64,000 nucleotides of DNA from JADJRH01 sp046351455 (GTDB lineage Bacteria; Myxococcota_A; Polyangia; Polyangiales; Polyangiaceae). A program made the position numbers and the translations under genes. Position 1 is the first letter of the stretch; every line of letters starts with the position of its first letter. This document shows positions 39,776 to 48,602 of the stretch, in pieces. The notes beneath the pieces were generated by a model that was not told the DNA's origin, searched no databases, and was given only the letters and a program-made list of their open reading frames with translations. The DNA is taken from contig JAXLYM010000002.1 in assembly GCA_046351455.1 (NCBI GenBank), forward strand, positions 248,001 through 312,000, written 5' to 3'.

Positions 39776-41338
39776 TCAGCGAGCGGAGACGAGGCCGCAC
39801 CGGGGCTCGACCCACGGATCTCCGAGGAGGAGGTAGCCGCGCATGTCGTGGTACCGAATCCACGCGCGGAGGATGCGCTCCGGGGTGCCGCGCCGCTTGC
39901 CGCCGAGGGCCGGAGTGAGCGCCGCCGCGAGATCGAGGCTGGCCGCCGCGACGGACTCGCGGAGAGACCGCATCGCCTGTCCGAGCGTGCCATTGCCGCC
40001 GCACGTCCACTCGATGAAATCGACGAACGCGCCCGGCCCGTCGTCGGCCCACGCGAACGACTCGCTGGTCGCGCGGTCGACGTGGCCCACGAACGCGACC
40101 GGGCCATTCTTCGCCGCGAGGAGCGCGCGCGGCAGGGCCGGCACGAACGGGGCGTCCGGAAGGTCGGTGTCCGTGCTCTTTTCGAGGAAGGTGATCGCGC
40201 TCTTCTTCGGGACGCCGCCGCTGTAGCACGCGAACGAGAACATCACCGCTCCCGGCGCGAAGGGTGCCTGTCCATTGGCGAGGACGCTCGCCGCGGAGAG
40301 GGCCTGTCCGCCGCCCGCGCCCACGAACGACTGGTCGGTGAGCGCGCCCCAATCCGCTCGGTTCGCCGGGAATTCGAGGCCGTGCGTCGCGGCGAGGACC
40401 ACCGCGGGCCGCGCGGTGGACAGCGTTTTGAAGAGGTTCTCTGTCGTGGCTTCGGCGTCGAACAGCGTCTTTGCGGACACGGGGCCCAGGCCCGGCCTGC
40501 GGACGAGAGTACCGTCCTCGATCGTCTTTCGCAGCGGGAGGATCATCTCGTCGCGGCTGCGGCGCGTGGCCTCGTCCGTGCCGAACGCGTAGAGGAGGGC
40601 CTGCGGCTCCACGGGGAGATTGCCAGTCTCGAACTCCACTACTTTCTTCGCGTAGGCGGCGCACGCGTCCCAGGAGAACGGCCCGTCCGGCGTGTCGCCG
40701 AGGTCGAGGCGCCCTGTCGCGTGCTCGCGGTCGAAGCGCTCCACCACGTCGAACGGGAAGCGCTCCGGGCCGCCGACGAACAGCAGATACGGAGGCAGCT
40801 TGCCGCCCGCGGCCTCGGTCGCGCGCTCGAACCATCGATCGGGGTTCTCGCTGCTCGGCCGGGACATGCGGAGGATGCCTTTTTCGCCGCCGATCATCGC
40901 GTGTTTGTCGAAGGCCACGCCCGCGTCGATCCGGTGCGAGAGGAGGTCCGCGAGCGCGCTCTTCGCGGCGGCCGCGTCGTCTTCGAGCACGACGACTGCC
41001 CACCTGGCGGTCCTCGGATCCAAGGGATCGCGGACGGCGCCGCGCTCGTTGTGCGCCGCGAGGATCCGAGGCGGCGGGTCGCGCCGGCCGGGCGCCCGGA
41101 CCGCGGTGCGCGGGTTCGTATTCAAGGCACCCGGTGGCCGGAACCGCTGCGGAACACGGCGATCCGAGGCGCCGGGGCCGCGGACGGTGCCGAGCTCGTT
41201 CTTCGACGTGTCGCGCCCCGTCCCGGGATCCGAGGCGATCGTGGAGACGGCCTTCTCCAGCGCCTCCGGAGAGAGGGAGATCGAGGCGGCGGCCTTCGTG
41301 CGCGCGTCCCAACCCGCGAGCGTGAGGCGGACGTCCAT
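39776..41338 (-). CDS. Caspase/gingipain-fold (C25-like) protease candidate
   Basis: A 520-residue protein without a signal peptide. The catalytic dyad pattern of clan CD proteases is visible: strand-His as VVLAATHG (His319) and strand-Cys as MFSFACYSGG (Cys371), followed by FVGHVDRATSESF and YLLLGDPWVEP, which recall gingipain-like (C25) domains. The first 190 residues are a separate domain that may be inhibitory or adaptor. Its ATG is one base after the stop of the phosphoesterase gene, so it is the fourth member of the CHAT-SIR2/STAND operon. It may be an effector protease activated by the upstream components. Confidence 0.7.
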   Translation of the reverse strand: MDVRLTLAGWDARTKAAASISLSPEALEKAVSTIASDPGTGRDTSKNELGTVRGPGASDRRVPQRFRPPGALNTNPRTAVRAPGRRDPPPRILAAHNERGAVRDPLDPRTARWAVVVLEDDAAAAKSALADLLSHRIDAGVAFDKHAMIGGEKGILRMSRPSSENPDRWFERATEAAGGKLPPYLLFVGGPERFPFDVVERFDREHATGRLDLGDTPDGPFSWDACAAYAKKVVEFETGNLPVEPQALLYAFGTDEATRRSRDEMILPLRKTIEDGTLVRRPGLGPVSAKTLFDAEATTENLFKTLSTARPAVVLAATHGLEFPANRADWGALTDQSFVGAGGGQALSAASVLANGQAPFAPGAVMFSFACYSGGVPKKSAITFLEKSTDTDLPDAPFVPALPRALLAAKNGPVAFVGHVDRATSESFAWADDGPGAFVDFIEWTCGGNGTLGQAMRSLRESVAAASLDLAAALTPALGGKRRGTPERILRAWIRYHDMRGYLLLGDPWVEPRCGLVSAR

Positions 41339-41339
41339 G

Positions 41340-43100
41340 TCAATCCTCCTCGAGGAGATCGGTGACCTTTCCAGGGGTCTGCTGGCTCGCGTCGAAGCGC
41401 TGGAGCCGCACGGGCTTGCCGTCGCGGAGCTCGGCGACGACGTAGCCGTAGTCCTTGAAATCGCGCTCGTGCGAGTACTTGTAAGCGCCGATGTCGTCGA
41501 CGTGGACGAAGTGGAGAGCGGCGCGCGCGCGGAGGCCCCACCCGTTCACCTCGTCCGGCGCGAAGGTGGCAGTCTCGCCCGCGATCCCCGGTTTGGCGCC
41601 GACGCGCTCGTACGCGAGTCGAAGGATGGACTGGCGCTCTTCTTCGGGCTTGTCTTCGAGCAGCTTCGTCAGCGCCTCGACGTCGCCGTCCTGCATGAAA
41701 TCCGCGGCGTCCTTCACCGCGTTCGGGTCCGGCGCGGGCTCGTCCGGGGAGGCGGCGTAATGGATGGTGTGCGCGGTGGAGGTGAAGATGCCTTCGGCCT
41801 CGAAGTAGGAGTCGACCCAGTTCTCGTTGTCGTGGCCCATGACGACGGCCCAGAGGTCGTTGTCGAGGAACAAGGAGAGGAGCTTCTTGACCGGGTGCTC
41901 TTTGAGGGGCGCGTCTTTCCACCGCATCCACTCTTGCTGCCAGGAGCGGGCATATCCGAAGAGGTAGCGGGCGTAGGCGATCGCGATCTGGCCGGTCGAC
42001 TGGTAATCGCCGGGCCTGTATTCTTTGTAATAACCGAGCCGCTCGCCGAGGGCGCCGCCGCGCGGATCGTGGTGCATGAAGGCCACTCGGTGCAGGCCCT
42101 TCTCCTTGGCGCCTTCGAGCTCGTCCGCGAGCCACCGCACCTGGTCCGGCCGCATCCATCCGCCCCAGTTCGCGACGATCGCGTGGTATCCGAGGCGTTG
42201 GTGCCTGTCCAGCTCGAAGGTGTTCGTGGCCAGATACCGAGTCTTGTGCCAGTCGAAGCGATGAAACAGCGGCCCGAACGTGCGCCGGAAATGGTGGAGC
42301 CCGTCGTACGCGACTTCGTTCTTCGGATCGGGCCCGAGGTAGGTGTCGGTGGCTGTTCCTGGGAGGTAGTCGTGATACGCCACCATGCCGTCGTGGTTGC
42401 CGGGCACGAGGATGACTGGCTTGTTGAGGCGCACGAGGATCTCGCGGGCGCCGGGATATTCCTTCTCGTAATAGGGTGAGATGGGGCCGGGTTTCGCGGA
42501 GACGGCGAGCTTGAAGATGTTGAAGGAGCTCGCCACGTGGTTGTCGCAAACGTCGCCGATGAGGGCGATCCACGCGATGTCGTCGCGCGCGTTCATGTGA
42601 TCGACGAACCGCTGGAGGCAGACCGCGTTGTCCACGTGGAACTGGGCGTCTCCGCAGAAGACGACCTTCTCACGGCCGGTGATCTCCGCATACACGCGGA
42701 CGGCGTTGGGCTGTGTCTCGTCGGAGGAGGCGGAGCGCAGGCGGAGATCGTAGAGGCGAGATGGAACGTTGGAGAGAGAGGCGCGAACGTGCCAGAGCTG
42801 GCGGCGGCCTGTCTTTCCCGCGGGGCCGAGGCCCAGAGAGACGGGCGGCTCCGAGAGTGAGAGGGAGATGTCGGGCGTCTTCGTGTGACGGTCGATCAGA
42901 GTGAGCGTGATTGAAGAGGGGGATTCTGCCTCGGGGAGGCTGACCAGGACTTCGAGCGGTTGATCGGCGGTCAGGAGTGCGGGCGCTCCGAGCGTCGGGT
43001 AATGAAGGCGATCCACGAAGGGGCGGATCGGGACCGACTGGGCCTCGTCGTTCTGGGACGGATCGGCATAGTGGTATTCGGAGGGCGGGATGGGGAGCAT
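41340..43100 (-). CDS. Calcineurin-like metallophosphoesterase of the CHAT/STAND operon
   Basis: A 586-residue soluble protein. About residues 1-130 are a beta-rich domain, followed by a metallophosphoesterase domain with FCGDAQFH, LIGDVCDNH, VPGNHDG (the GNHD motif), FMHHDPRG and VMGHDNEN, the last a variant of GHxH. An acidic, helical C-terminal part follows. It could cleave a nucleotide signal or nucleic-acid end. AGGAG precedes the ATG; the gene starts 14 bp after the STAND stop and ends one base before the caspase-like gene. Confidence 0.75.
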   Translation of the reverse strand: MLPIPPSEYHYADPSQNDEAQSVPIRPFVDRLHYPTLGAPALLTADQPLEVLVSLPEAESPSSITLTLIDRHTKTPDISLSLSEPPVSLGLGPAGKTGRRQLWHVRASLSNVPSRLYDLRLRSASSDETQPNAVRVYAEITGREKVVFCGDAQFHVDNAVCLQRFVDHMNARDDIAWIALIGDVCDNHVASSFNIFKLAVSAKPGPISPYYEKEYPGAREILVRLNKPVILVPGNHDGMVAYHDYLPGTATDTYLGPDPKNEVAYDGLHHFRRTFGPLFHRFDWHKTRYLATNTFELDRHQRLGYHAIVANWGGWMRPDQVRWLADELEGAKEKGLHRVAFMHHDPRGGALGERLGYYKEYRPGDYQSTGQIAIAYARYLFGYARSWQQEWMRWKDAPLKEHPVKKLLSLFLDNDLWAVVMGHDNENWVDSYFEAEGIFTSTAHTIHYAASPDEPAPDPNAVKDAADFMQDGDVEALTKLLEDKPEEERQSILRLAYERVGAKPGIAGETATFAPDEVNGWGLRARAALHFVHVDDIGAYKYSHERDFKDYGYVVAELRDGKPVRLQRFDASQQTPGKVTDLLEED

Positions 43101-43113
43101 GAGAGTCTCCTGA

Positions 43114-46100
43114 TCACGGGGGTGGAAAAGGGGTCTTCCGTTCTTCGACGACGGCGATCGTGACGACGGACACGGAGGTCTCTTCACCGAAAAAGTCGGC
43201 CGGGAAGTCGTCGTAGAGAGACCGGACATCGAACAGGACCGTCCAGGGTCGCGTCGAGTCCGGGCGAGAGTAGGCGACGCGCCAATGCTCATCGGGGAGG
43301 AACGGTGTCGCCTGCTCGTCAGTGAGGTGAACGCGAAGGCTCACCACGGTTTCGGCGCCCGCCTGCTCCGTGGGCCCCGTCGTGATATAGGGAACGAAAT
43401 ACCCACGAGGGGTGTGGAACAAGACGGCCTGCACCGAGAGAGCACGGGTGCTCCGCAGCGCCTCAGGCTCTTCCTGAATCTCGATCTTCGCCGTCCAGGT
43501 TTGCCCATCCTGGAACGAGAACCGCTGCAGTCGAGTCTCGCGGAGGACACAGCGACTCTCCGGGCCTCCGAAGCAGGTGGGCAGCTCCATTTGGCCGTTC
43601 TCCTGGAGCATTGGCTTGATTGCGATCGACGACGGCTCCGGATCGGTGGAGAGGAAGGCGACCGGGGATTCGCCGGGCGGGACGAGGATGCTCATGGTGC
43701 CCCCGTGGGGCCAGATGAAGCGATCGCCCCGGATCCCGCCGATGCCCAGATCCCCGCCGAGGAAGAGCATCTTGTCGGTCGAATTGACGAGCCGCCGCCA
43801 GCGGACGGGGACCAAGGGATTCCTGGTCGAGATGTGGAGCGGCTCCGCCCCCGGAATGCCGATGTCGAGCTTGCGCGCGAGGAGCGGTGTCCCGGTGAAG
43901 CTCACGTACGCGATCAGGCTCACGAGCGCAAAGAGGGCCAGGATCGTCGTGAGCGCGCGGTAGGAAGACGTTTTTTCGTTCGGGGCGGGCGTGTGCAAGC
44001 TCAGCGCGCGCAGCGTCGTGACCGCGAAGGCGCCGAGAGAAGTGGCGAGCACCCATCCGCCCGCGTGCGCCGCGAGGGGACGCTCCAGCCAGTTGGCCAG
44101 CGGCCAGCCGAGGATCGTGACGATCTCCGCGAGACCGACGGCCGCGAGCGGGACGACGAGCGTGGCGAACCATCGAGTCGCGCCGCCGCGTCTCCCCCGA
44201 TCGGCGAGGTGCGCGACGAGGAGCGAGAGCAAGAGGCCCACGACGGTGAACAACCCCGCTCCGAGGAGCCCCTGAGCCTTCCTCGAGTCGTCCCCCCACC
44301 CCTCCGCAGCTCCGGTCCACATGGTCGCCTGAGACAGGAAGAGCGGTATCCCCGCGCCGAACAAGAACCACGGATGGCGGAACAATCGCCACCAGGAGAC
44401 GGGCTTTTCGACGAGGATCCCTCGCATCACGCGCCGCGCCGCGAACGGGAGGGCCAGGAATACGGAGAACGTCAGGAAGGAGCCGGTGGCCGCGGCGAGG
44501 AGGAGGGCCGTGTCCTTGTAATGCCAGGGAGCGATGGTGACCGCGCCCACGCAGAAGACCAACAAGCCCACGCCGGGGAGCCACGTCAAGAGCGCCAGAA
44601 TACAGCTCTTCAAGGCGGCGACGACCTGCGCGTCGATCACCTTCGTGCCCTGTTCGAGCACGTCTCTTTCGTAGATCCTGACTGCCTCCTCCACGTCCTC
44701 GGGTCGGAACGTCCCCGCGGTCGGCCGGCCCGCGCGGATCCACGCGATCAGCACCGAGAGCGCCGCGCCCCTCGCCGCCTCGCGCGCCTCACGCTCCTCG
44801 TCCGTGATCTCGTCTTCGCCGTTCACCTTCGCGGTGATCTCCCATTCGAGCGCCTCTCGAAGAGGCGCTGTCGCCTCCTCCACGCCGAACGCCGCGAACG
44901 CCCCGGCAGCGGCCGTCTGAACGGCCTTCTCCGGATCGGAGAGGGCCAGTTGCAGACAAGCCTCCACGAGCTCGGGCTCCGGGGCCGGGAGCGCGTCGGT
45001 CCCTTCGGCTCCGGCGCCGACGACGCCCTTCGGCGGCTTCACCGCCCGGAGCTTCGTCGCCGCGAGGATGGCAGTCCGGCGGACCTCCACGTCCGCGTCC
45101 CCGAGGAGCGTCAGCAAGAGATCCCCGACGCCCTCGATGGAATACTCCTTTGCCCAGGACAGGAGATCGACGGATCGGGCGTAAATCGCGCTCCGCAAGA
45201 GCAGCTCCCGCTCCTCGTCCGTCATGAGCCGCAGCTGCTCCTGAATCGGCGTGATCAGCGAGTCGATCTGCGCCCCCGCGATGAGAGCGCTGGAGTCGTC
45301 GCGCCAGACCGGGTTCTCCGCCAGCTTCTCGATCAGGTCGCTCGCGAACCGGAACGCGAAGAAGCGGGAGTCCGAGGCCAACCAAGGCTCGATCACGTCC
45401 ACGAGGCGCTCGTGGATCAGCTCGTACCAGAGCTCCTCTCCGCGCATCTCCTCGCGGACCACGTTCTCCCGGACGAGGTGCGTGATCAGCCGGTCGACCT
45501 CCTCGCGCGAGGCCCGGAATCGCTCCCGCTCCGCGAGGTGCTCTTTCGTGGTGGCCTTCTTGGTGCCCTGGGAGGTGACGAGGCCCGACAAGATCCCCCG
45601 CAGCTTGAAGTGGTCGGTCTCCTTCGCAGACTCGATGGCTCGCCGCAGGTACCGTTGAAAGATGGTGTCGCGATCGCCCGCGTCGTCGAGGTCCTTCTCG
45701 TCCAGCTCGGCGCGGTCCGGGTGGTTCTGCGCGGCCTTCCGCCACAGCTCGGTGCACACGATCTGGAGCACCGGCGGGTCGAACGCGTCCGCCTTCAGCA
45801 TGTCGACGAGGCGGTTCAGGAGCTTCTGCGAGAACTCGATCTCGGCCCGATAAAGGGGCTGACTGATGGCCTCCCGCGCGCTCGCCGACGTGAGGCCGCG
45901 CAGGCGATAGCGCCGGTCCAGGAGATCGGACAGCGGGCCCTCCAGATCCTCCAGCTCGGCCACGTAGTCCTGACGTAGGCTGAATACGAACCGCGCCCGC
46001 ACCTCCGGCGTCGCGACCGCCTTGGAGATCTCCATCAGAACAGGCGCCCTGTCCTCGCTCCGCGGGAACCGCACGAACAGCTCTTCGAGCTGGTCCAGCA

Positions 46101-46500
46101 CCACGACGAGAGGCCCTTTCGCGGCCGCGGCGCGATCGAGCACCTCCCGGAGCGATCCTTCCGCCGAGACCTCCGCGGCGCGCGCGATCGCCTCGCATAG
46201 ATCTCGAACAGGCTCCTTGAGGAGGCGAGCCGTCAGCGGGAAGAAGCCTCTCCGGGTGAGCTCCGGAAACACACCCGCGAGGAGAAGGGATGTCTTTCCG
46301 ACGCCGGATCGCCCATAAAGCACGACCGTCCGCTCGGAGGCGATCAGCGAGGCCAGCTCGGCGCACTCCCGCTTTCGGCCGTGGAACGTCTCCGACTCCG
46401 TCTGATCGAAGTACCCGAGGAACTTGAACGGAGGCCGAGAGGTCCAGTCGTCCGGCGGGGGCGGAGCGCTCGACTGCGGGGGACGCGGCGTCGTGGTCAT
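43114..46500 (-). CDS. Membrane STAND-type NTPase with HEAT-like region
   Basis: A 1128-residue protein. The NTPase domain has Walker A GRSGVGKT (63-70) and Walker B LVVVLDQLEE (131-140), as in STAND/AP-ATPase regulators. A winged-helix/helical region (about 330-420) is followed by HEAT-like helices (about 500-620), about seven transmembrane helices (about 660-930), and a soluble C-terminal region of 200 residues. The ATG overlaps the CHAT gene stop (ATGA). STAND proteins oligomerise on ligand sensing and control attached or associated effectors; here the effectors would be the operon's proteases. The sensor ligand is unknown. Confidence 0.78.
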   Translation of the reverse strand: MTTTPRPPQSSAPPPPDDWTSRPPFKFLGYFDQTESETFHGRKRECAELASLIASERTVVLYGRSGVGKTSLLLAGVFPELTRRGFFPLTARLLKEPVRDLCEAIARAAEVSAEGSLREVLDRAAAAKGPLVVVLDQLEELFVRFPRSEDRAPVLMEISKAVATPEVRARFVFSLRQDYVAELEDLEGPLSDLLDRRYRLRGLTSASAREAISQPLYRAEIEFSQKLLNRLVDMLKADAFDPPVLQIVCTELWRKAAQNHPDRAELDEKDLDDAGDRDTIFQRYLRRAIESAKETDHFKLRGILSGLVTSQGTKKATTKEHLAERERFRASREEVDRLITHLVRENVVREEMRGEELWYELIHERLVDVIEPWLASDSRFFAFRFASDLIEKLAENPVWRDDSSALIAGAQIDSLITPIQEQLRLMTDEERELLLRSAIYARSVDLLSWAKEYSIEGVGDLLLTLLGDADVEVRRTAILAATKLRAVKPPKGVVGAGAEGTDALPAPEPELVEACLQLALSDPEKAVQTAAAGAFAAFGVEEATAPLREALEWEITAKVNGEDEITDEEREAREAARGAALSVLIAWIRAGRPTAGTFRPEDVEEAVRIYERDVLEQGTKVIDAQVVAALKSCILALLTWLPGVGLLVFCVGAVTIAPWHYKDTALLLAAATGSFLTFSVFLALPFAARRVMRGILVEKPVSWWRLFRHPWFLFGAGIPLFLSQATMWTGAAEGWGDDSRKAQGLLGAGLFTVVGLLLSLLVAHLADRGRRGGATRWFATLVVPLAAVGLAEIVTILGWPLANWLERPLAAHAGGWVLATSLGAFAVTTLRALSLHTPAPNEKTSSYRALTTILALFALVSLIAYVSFTGTPLLARKLDIGIPGAEPLHISTRNPLVPVRWRRLVNSTDKMLFLGGDLGIGGIRGDRFIWPHGGTMSILVPPGESPVAFLSTDPEPSSIAIKPMLQENGQMELPTCFGGPESRCVLRETRLQRFSFQDGQTWTAKIEIQEEPEALRSTRALSVQAVLFHTPRGYFVPYITTGPTEQAGAETVVSLRVHLTDEQATPFLPDEHWRVAYSRPDSTRPWTVLFDVRSLYDDFPADFFGEETSVSVVTIAVVEERKTPFPPP

Positions 46501-48527
46501 GCCGACCTCCCCTTTCCGGCGGGCGCCATCGTCGCGAGGAGGCGAGTCACCTCGGACACGACGACCGCGGGCGGCGCGTCGATCCACACGGGATTGAACG
46601 GCTGCCAGACTCCCTTGTCCGCCTCCGTGGCGCCCGGCCAGACGAGGAACGTGCGGCCCGCGTCCTTGCGATTCTCCGCGGGCAACAGGCACCGCGCGAG
46701 GCGACGGACCGAGGCGTCGCGCGGGCTCACCCCCATGAAGACAAGGCTCCTCGACACGTGGCCTGTCACGATCGAGGCTGATTCACGCGGCATCTTCGCG
46801 AGAGAGTCCCAGAGATCGTCGTGCTCCGCCTCTGTCAGGACAAGGCTGCTCGTCAGCTCGACCGAGCCGCGGAGGTGGAGGACGATCGGCTCGTCGGGGT
46901 CCCCGGCCACCGGATCCCGCGGGCCGTACGCCGAACGAAACCGCTTGTCGGCGGCCCGGAGCGCGCGCTCGAACAGGCCGTCGAAATGCGCGCAGACAGC
47001 CCCGGCGAACGGCCACTGCGCGATGCGAACGAGCTCGCTCGGCGGCGTCCGCACGCCCGTGTACGCCCGGATCAACGCCTCCGTCAGCGGGCCGCGCGTG
47101 CCCTCGGACGCCTCGAAATGCTGGCAGATCCGCTGGAGCAGGAGCGGTAGCAGCCAGTCGCCGGCCCTCTCCGCGTCCTCGATCTCGCGAACGTCGTATT
47201 TGCACGTCGTCGCGAGGTGGTCCACGAGCCAGCGGATCGAGAGCGGTCCGAGCGCCGTCGCGTCCCGCGTGGACTCCACCAGGTGCGGGCCCAACACGAG
47301 GACGGCGCGGCCTTTGAATACGGATTGTGTTAGCTTGGCGATGAACGCGCGCGTCTCGTCCGAGAGGCCGGCCGCGGGCTGGATCGTCGCGCCGCCCGCC
47401 TGCAGAGGAGAGGCGGTCTCCGGCAGCTCGAAGACCTTCGTCGTCCCCGGCGCGACGAACATCACCGGCGTCGCGAGGAGCCGCGCGCCGCACGTCTCCT
47501 GGTCGAGCAGGCCCATGAACGAGTCGCGGGCCACCTGCGCCGCCACGTCGACGCGGCCCCTGTTCGGCCCCGCGAGCAATGCGCTGTAGAACACGCCGGA
47601 GAGCCGCACCGCCGCGCCGTCCGGGATCGCGTACCGCATCGCGAGCACCGCCGGCACGCCGAACGTGAGCAGCGCCGGCCCGAGGCCCGCGAACGCCTTC
47701 GTCGTCCCGGGGACCGCGCCGTGGCAGCAGTTCAGGAATACGAACTGTACACCGCGCCGCTGGAACGCCGTCGCGAACACCTCGGCGATCTTGTTCTCCT
47801 CGCCGCCGCTCGCGCTGTTCATGCGGATCCAGACCTTGTTCTGGTCGTCGACCCAGCCGTGGCCGATGAAGTGGACGATGTCGTAGCGGTCCTTCGCGAG
47901 CGCGGCGCAGAGGTCGTCGTACGTGACGCGGCCCTGCAACACCGTGGGTCCGCCGCTTTCGATGAGGTCCTTGTGCGGCTCCAGGCTGAAGCGGAGCCTC
48001 TCCCACTCGGCGGCGACGTTGAGGCCGGATCCGGCGGGGATCACGACGAGGATGCGGAGCTTATCGGTCTTGCGACACTCGCTGTCGGGGACGTCCACGT
48101 CGGCCGTGGAGGGGTGTCGGAGCACGCTGCACTGGGGGTCGCGCGCGAGGAACGACGTGCGCCGCGGGTCGTAGAGCGCCTCCCAAGGCAACAGATCGAT
48201 CTCGGGCGGGGCCTCGATGCGGATCGTGAGGCGCACGTCCTCCTTGATTTGCCGCTTGCGGAGAGCGCCGACCTCCGCGCGAATCGGCCCGGTCTTGACG
48301 TCGTCGGCGATGAGGCCCGTCCAGAGCTGGATGCCGACCGTCTGGAGGTCGTCGACGGTCGCGACGCCGTCCTCGATGCGCTGGAGCGCGGCCCCGGTCT
48401 CGCCCGCGCGGCGCCACGCGTCGTCGAAGGGCGCCTCGCCGACGTTCCGTCCATCGATCGCGAGCGCCACGGAGTAGGCGGCCCCGCTCGGCTGGATCTG
48501 GAAATGGAGGACGTGCTCTTCCGACAT
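46497..48527 (-). CDS. CHAT caspase-like protease fused to a degenerate SIR2-like domain
   Basis: A 676-residue protein. Residues 1-150 are a CHAT-associated N-terminal domain. Residues 155-360 are a CHAT protease with the catalytic dyad in HFIGHGW (His223) and FLNCCHG (Cys267 or 268). Residues 405-645 follow the SIR2-like pattern: VLVLGPHL, CAHFDGLFERAL, LHLRGS and SLVFMGVSPRD. In active SIR2 these read GAGxS, TTNYDxLxExA, LHGS and IGxSxxD, so the catalytic Asn and His are replaced and NADase activity is doubtful. It heads a four-gene overlapping operon. A cell-death or immunity role is inferred from families. Confidence 0.75.
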   Translation of the reverse strand: MSEEHVLHFQIQPSGAAYSVALAIDGRNVGEAPFDDAWRRAGETGAALQRIEDGVATVDDLQTVGIQLWTGLIADDVKTGPIRAEVGALRKRQIKEDVRLTIRIEAPPEIDLLPWEALYDPRRTSFLARDPQCSVLRHPSTADVDVPDSECRKTDKLRILVVIPAGSGLNVAAEWERLRFSLEPHKDLIESGGPTVLQGRVTYDDLCAALAKDRYDIVHFIGHGWVDDQNKVWIRMNSASGGEENKIAEVFATAFQRRGVQFVFLNCCHGAVPGTTKAFAGLGPALLTFGVPAVLAMRYAIPDGAAVRLSGVFYSALLAGPNRGRVDVAAQVARDSFMGLLDQETCGARLLATPVMFVAPGTTKVFELPETASPLQAGGATIQPAAGLSDETRAFIAKLTQSVFKGRAVLVLGPHLVESTRDATALGPLSIRWLVDHLATTCKYDVREIEDAERAGDWLLPLLLQRICQHFEASEGTRGPLTEALIRAYTGVRTPPSELVRIAQWPFAGAVCAHFDGLFERALRAADKRFRSAYGPRDPVAGDPDEPIVLHLRGSVELTSSLVLTEAEHDDLWDSLAKMPRESASIVTGHVSRSLVFMGVSPRDASVRRLARCLLPAENRKDAGRTFLVWPGATEADKGVWQPFNPVWIDAPPAVVVSEVTRLLATMAPAGKGRSA

Positions 48528-48602
48528 CGGCGGAGGCCCTGGCGCGCGCGCTCACGCGTCGACCGGGATGCTACGCCTCCGCCGAGGCGATCGATAGGCT
48601 TC

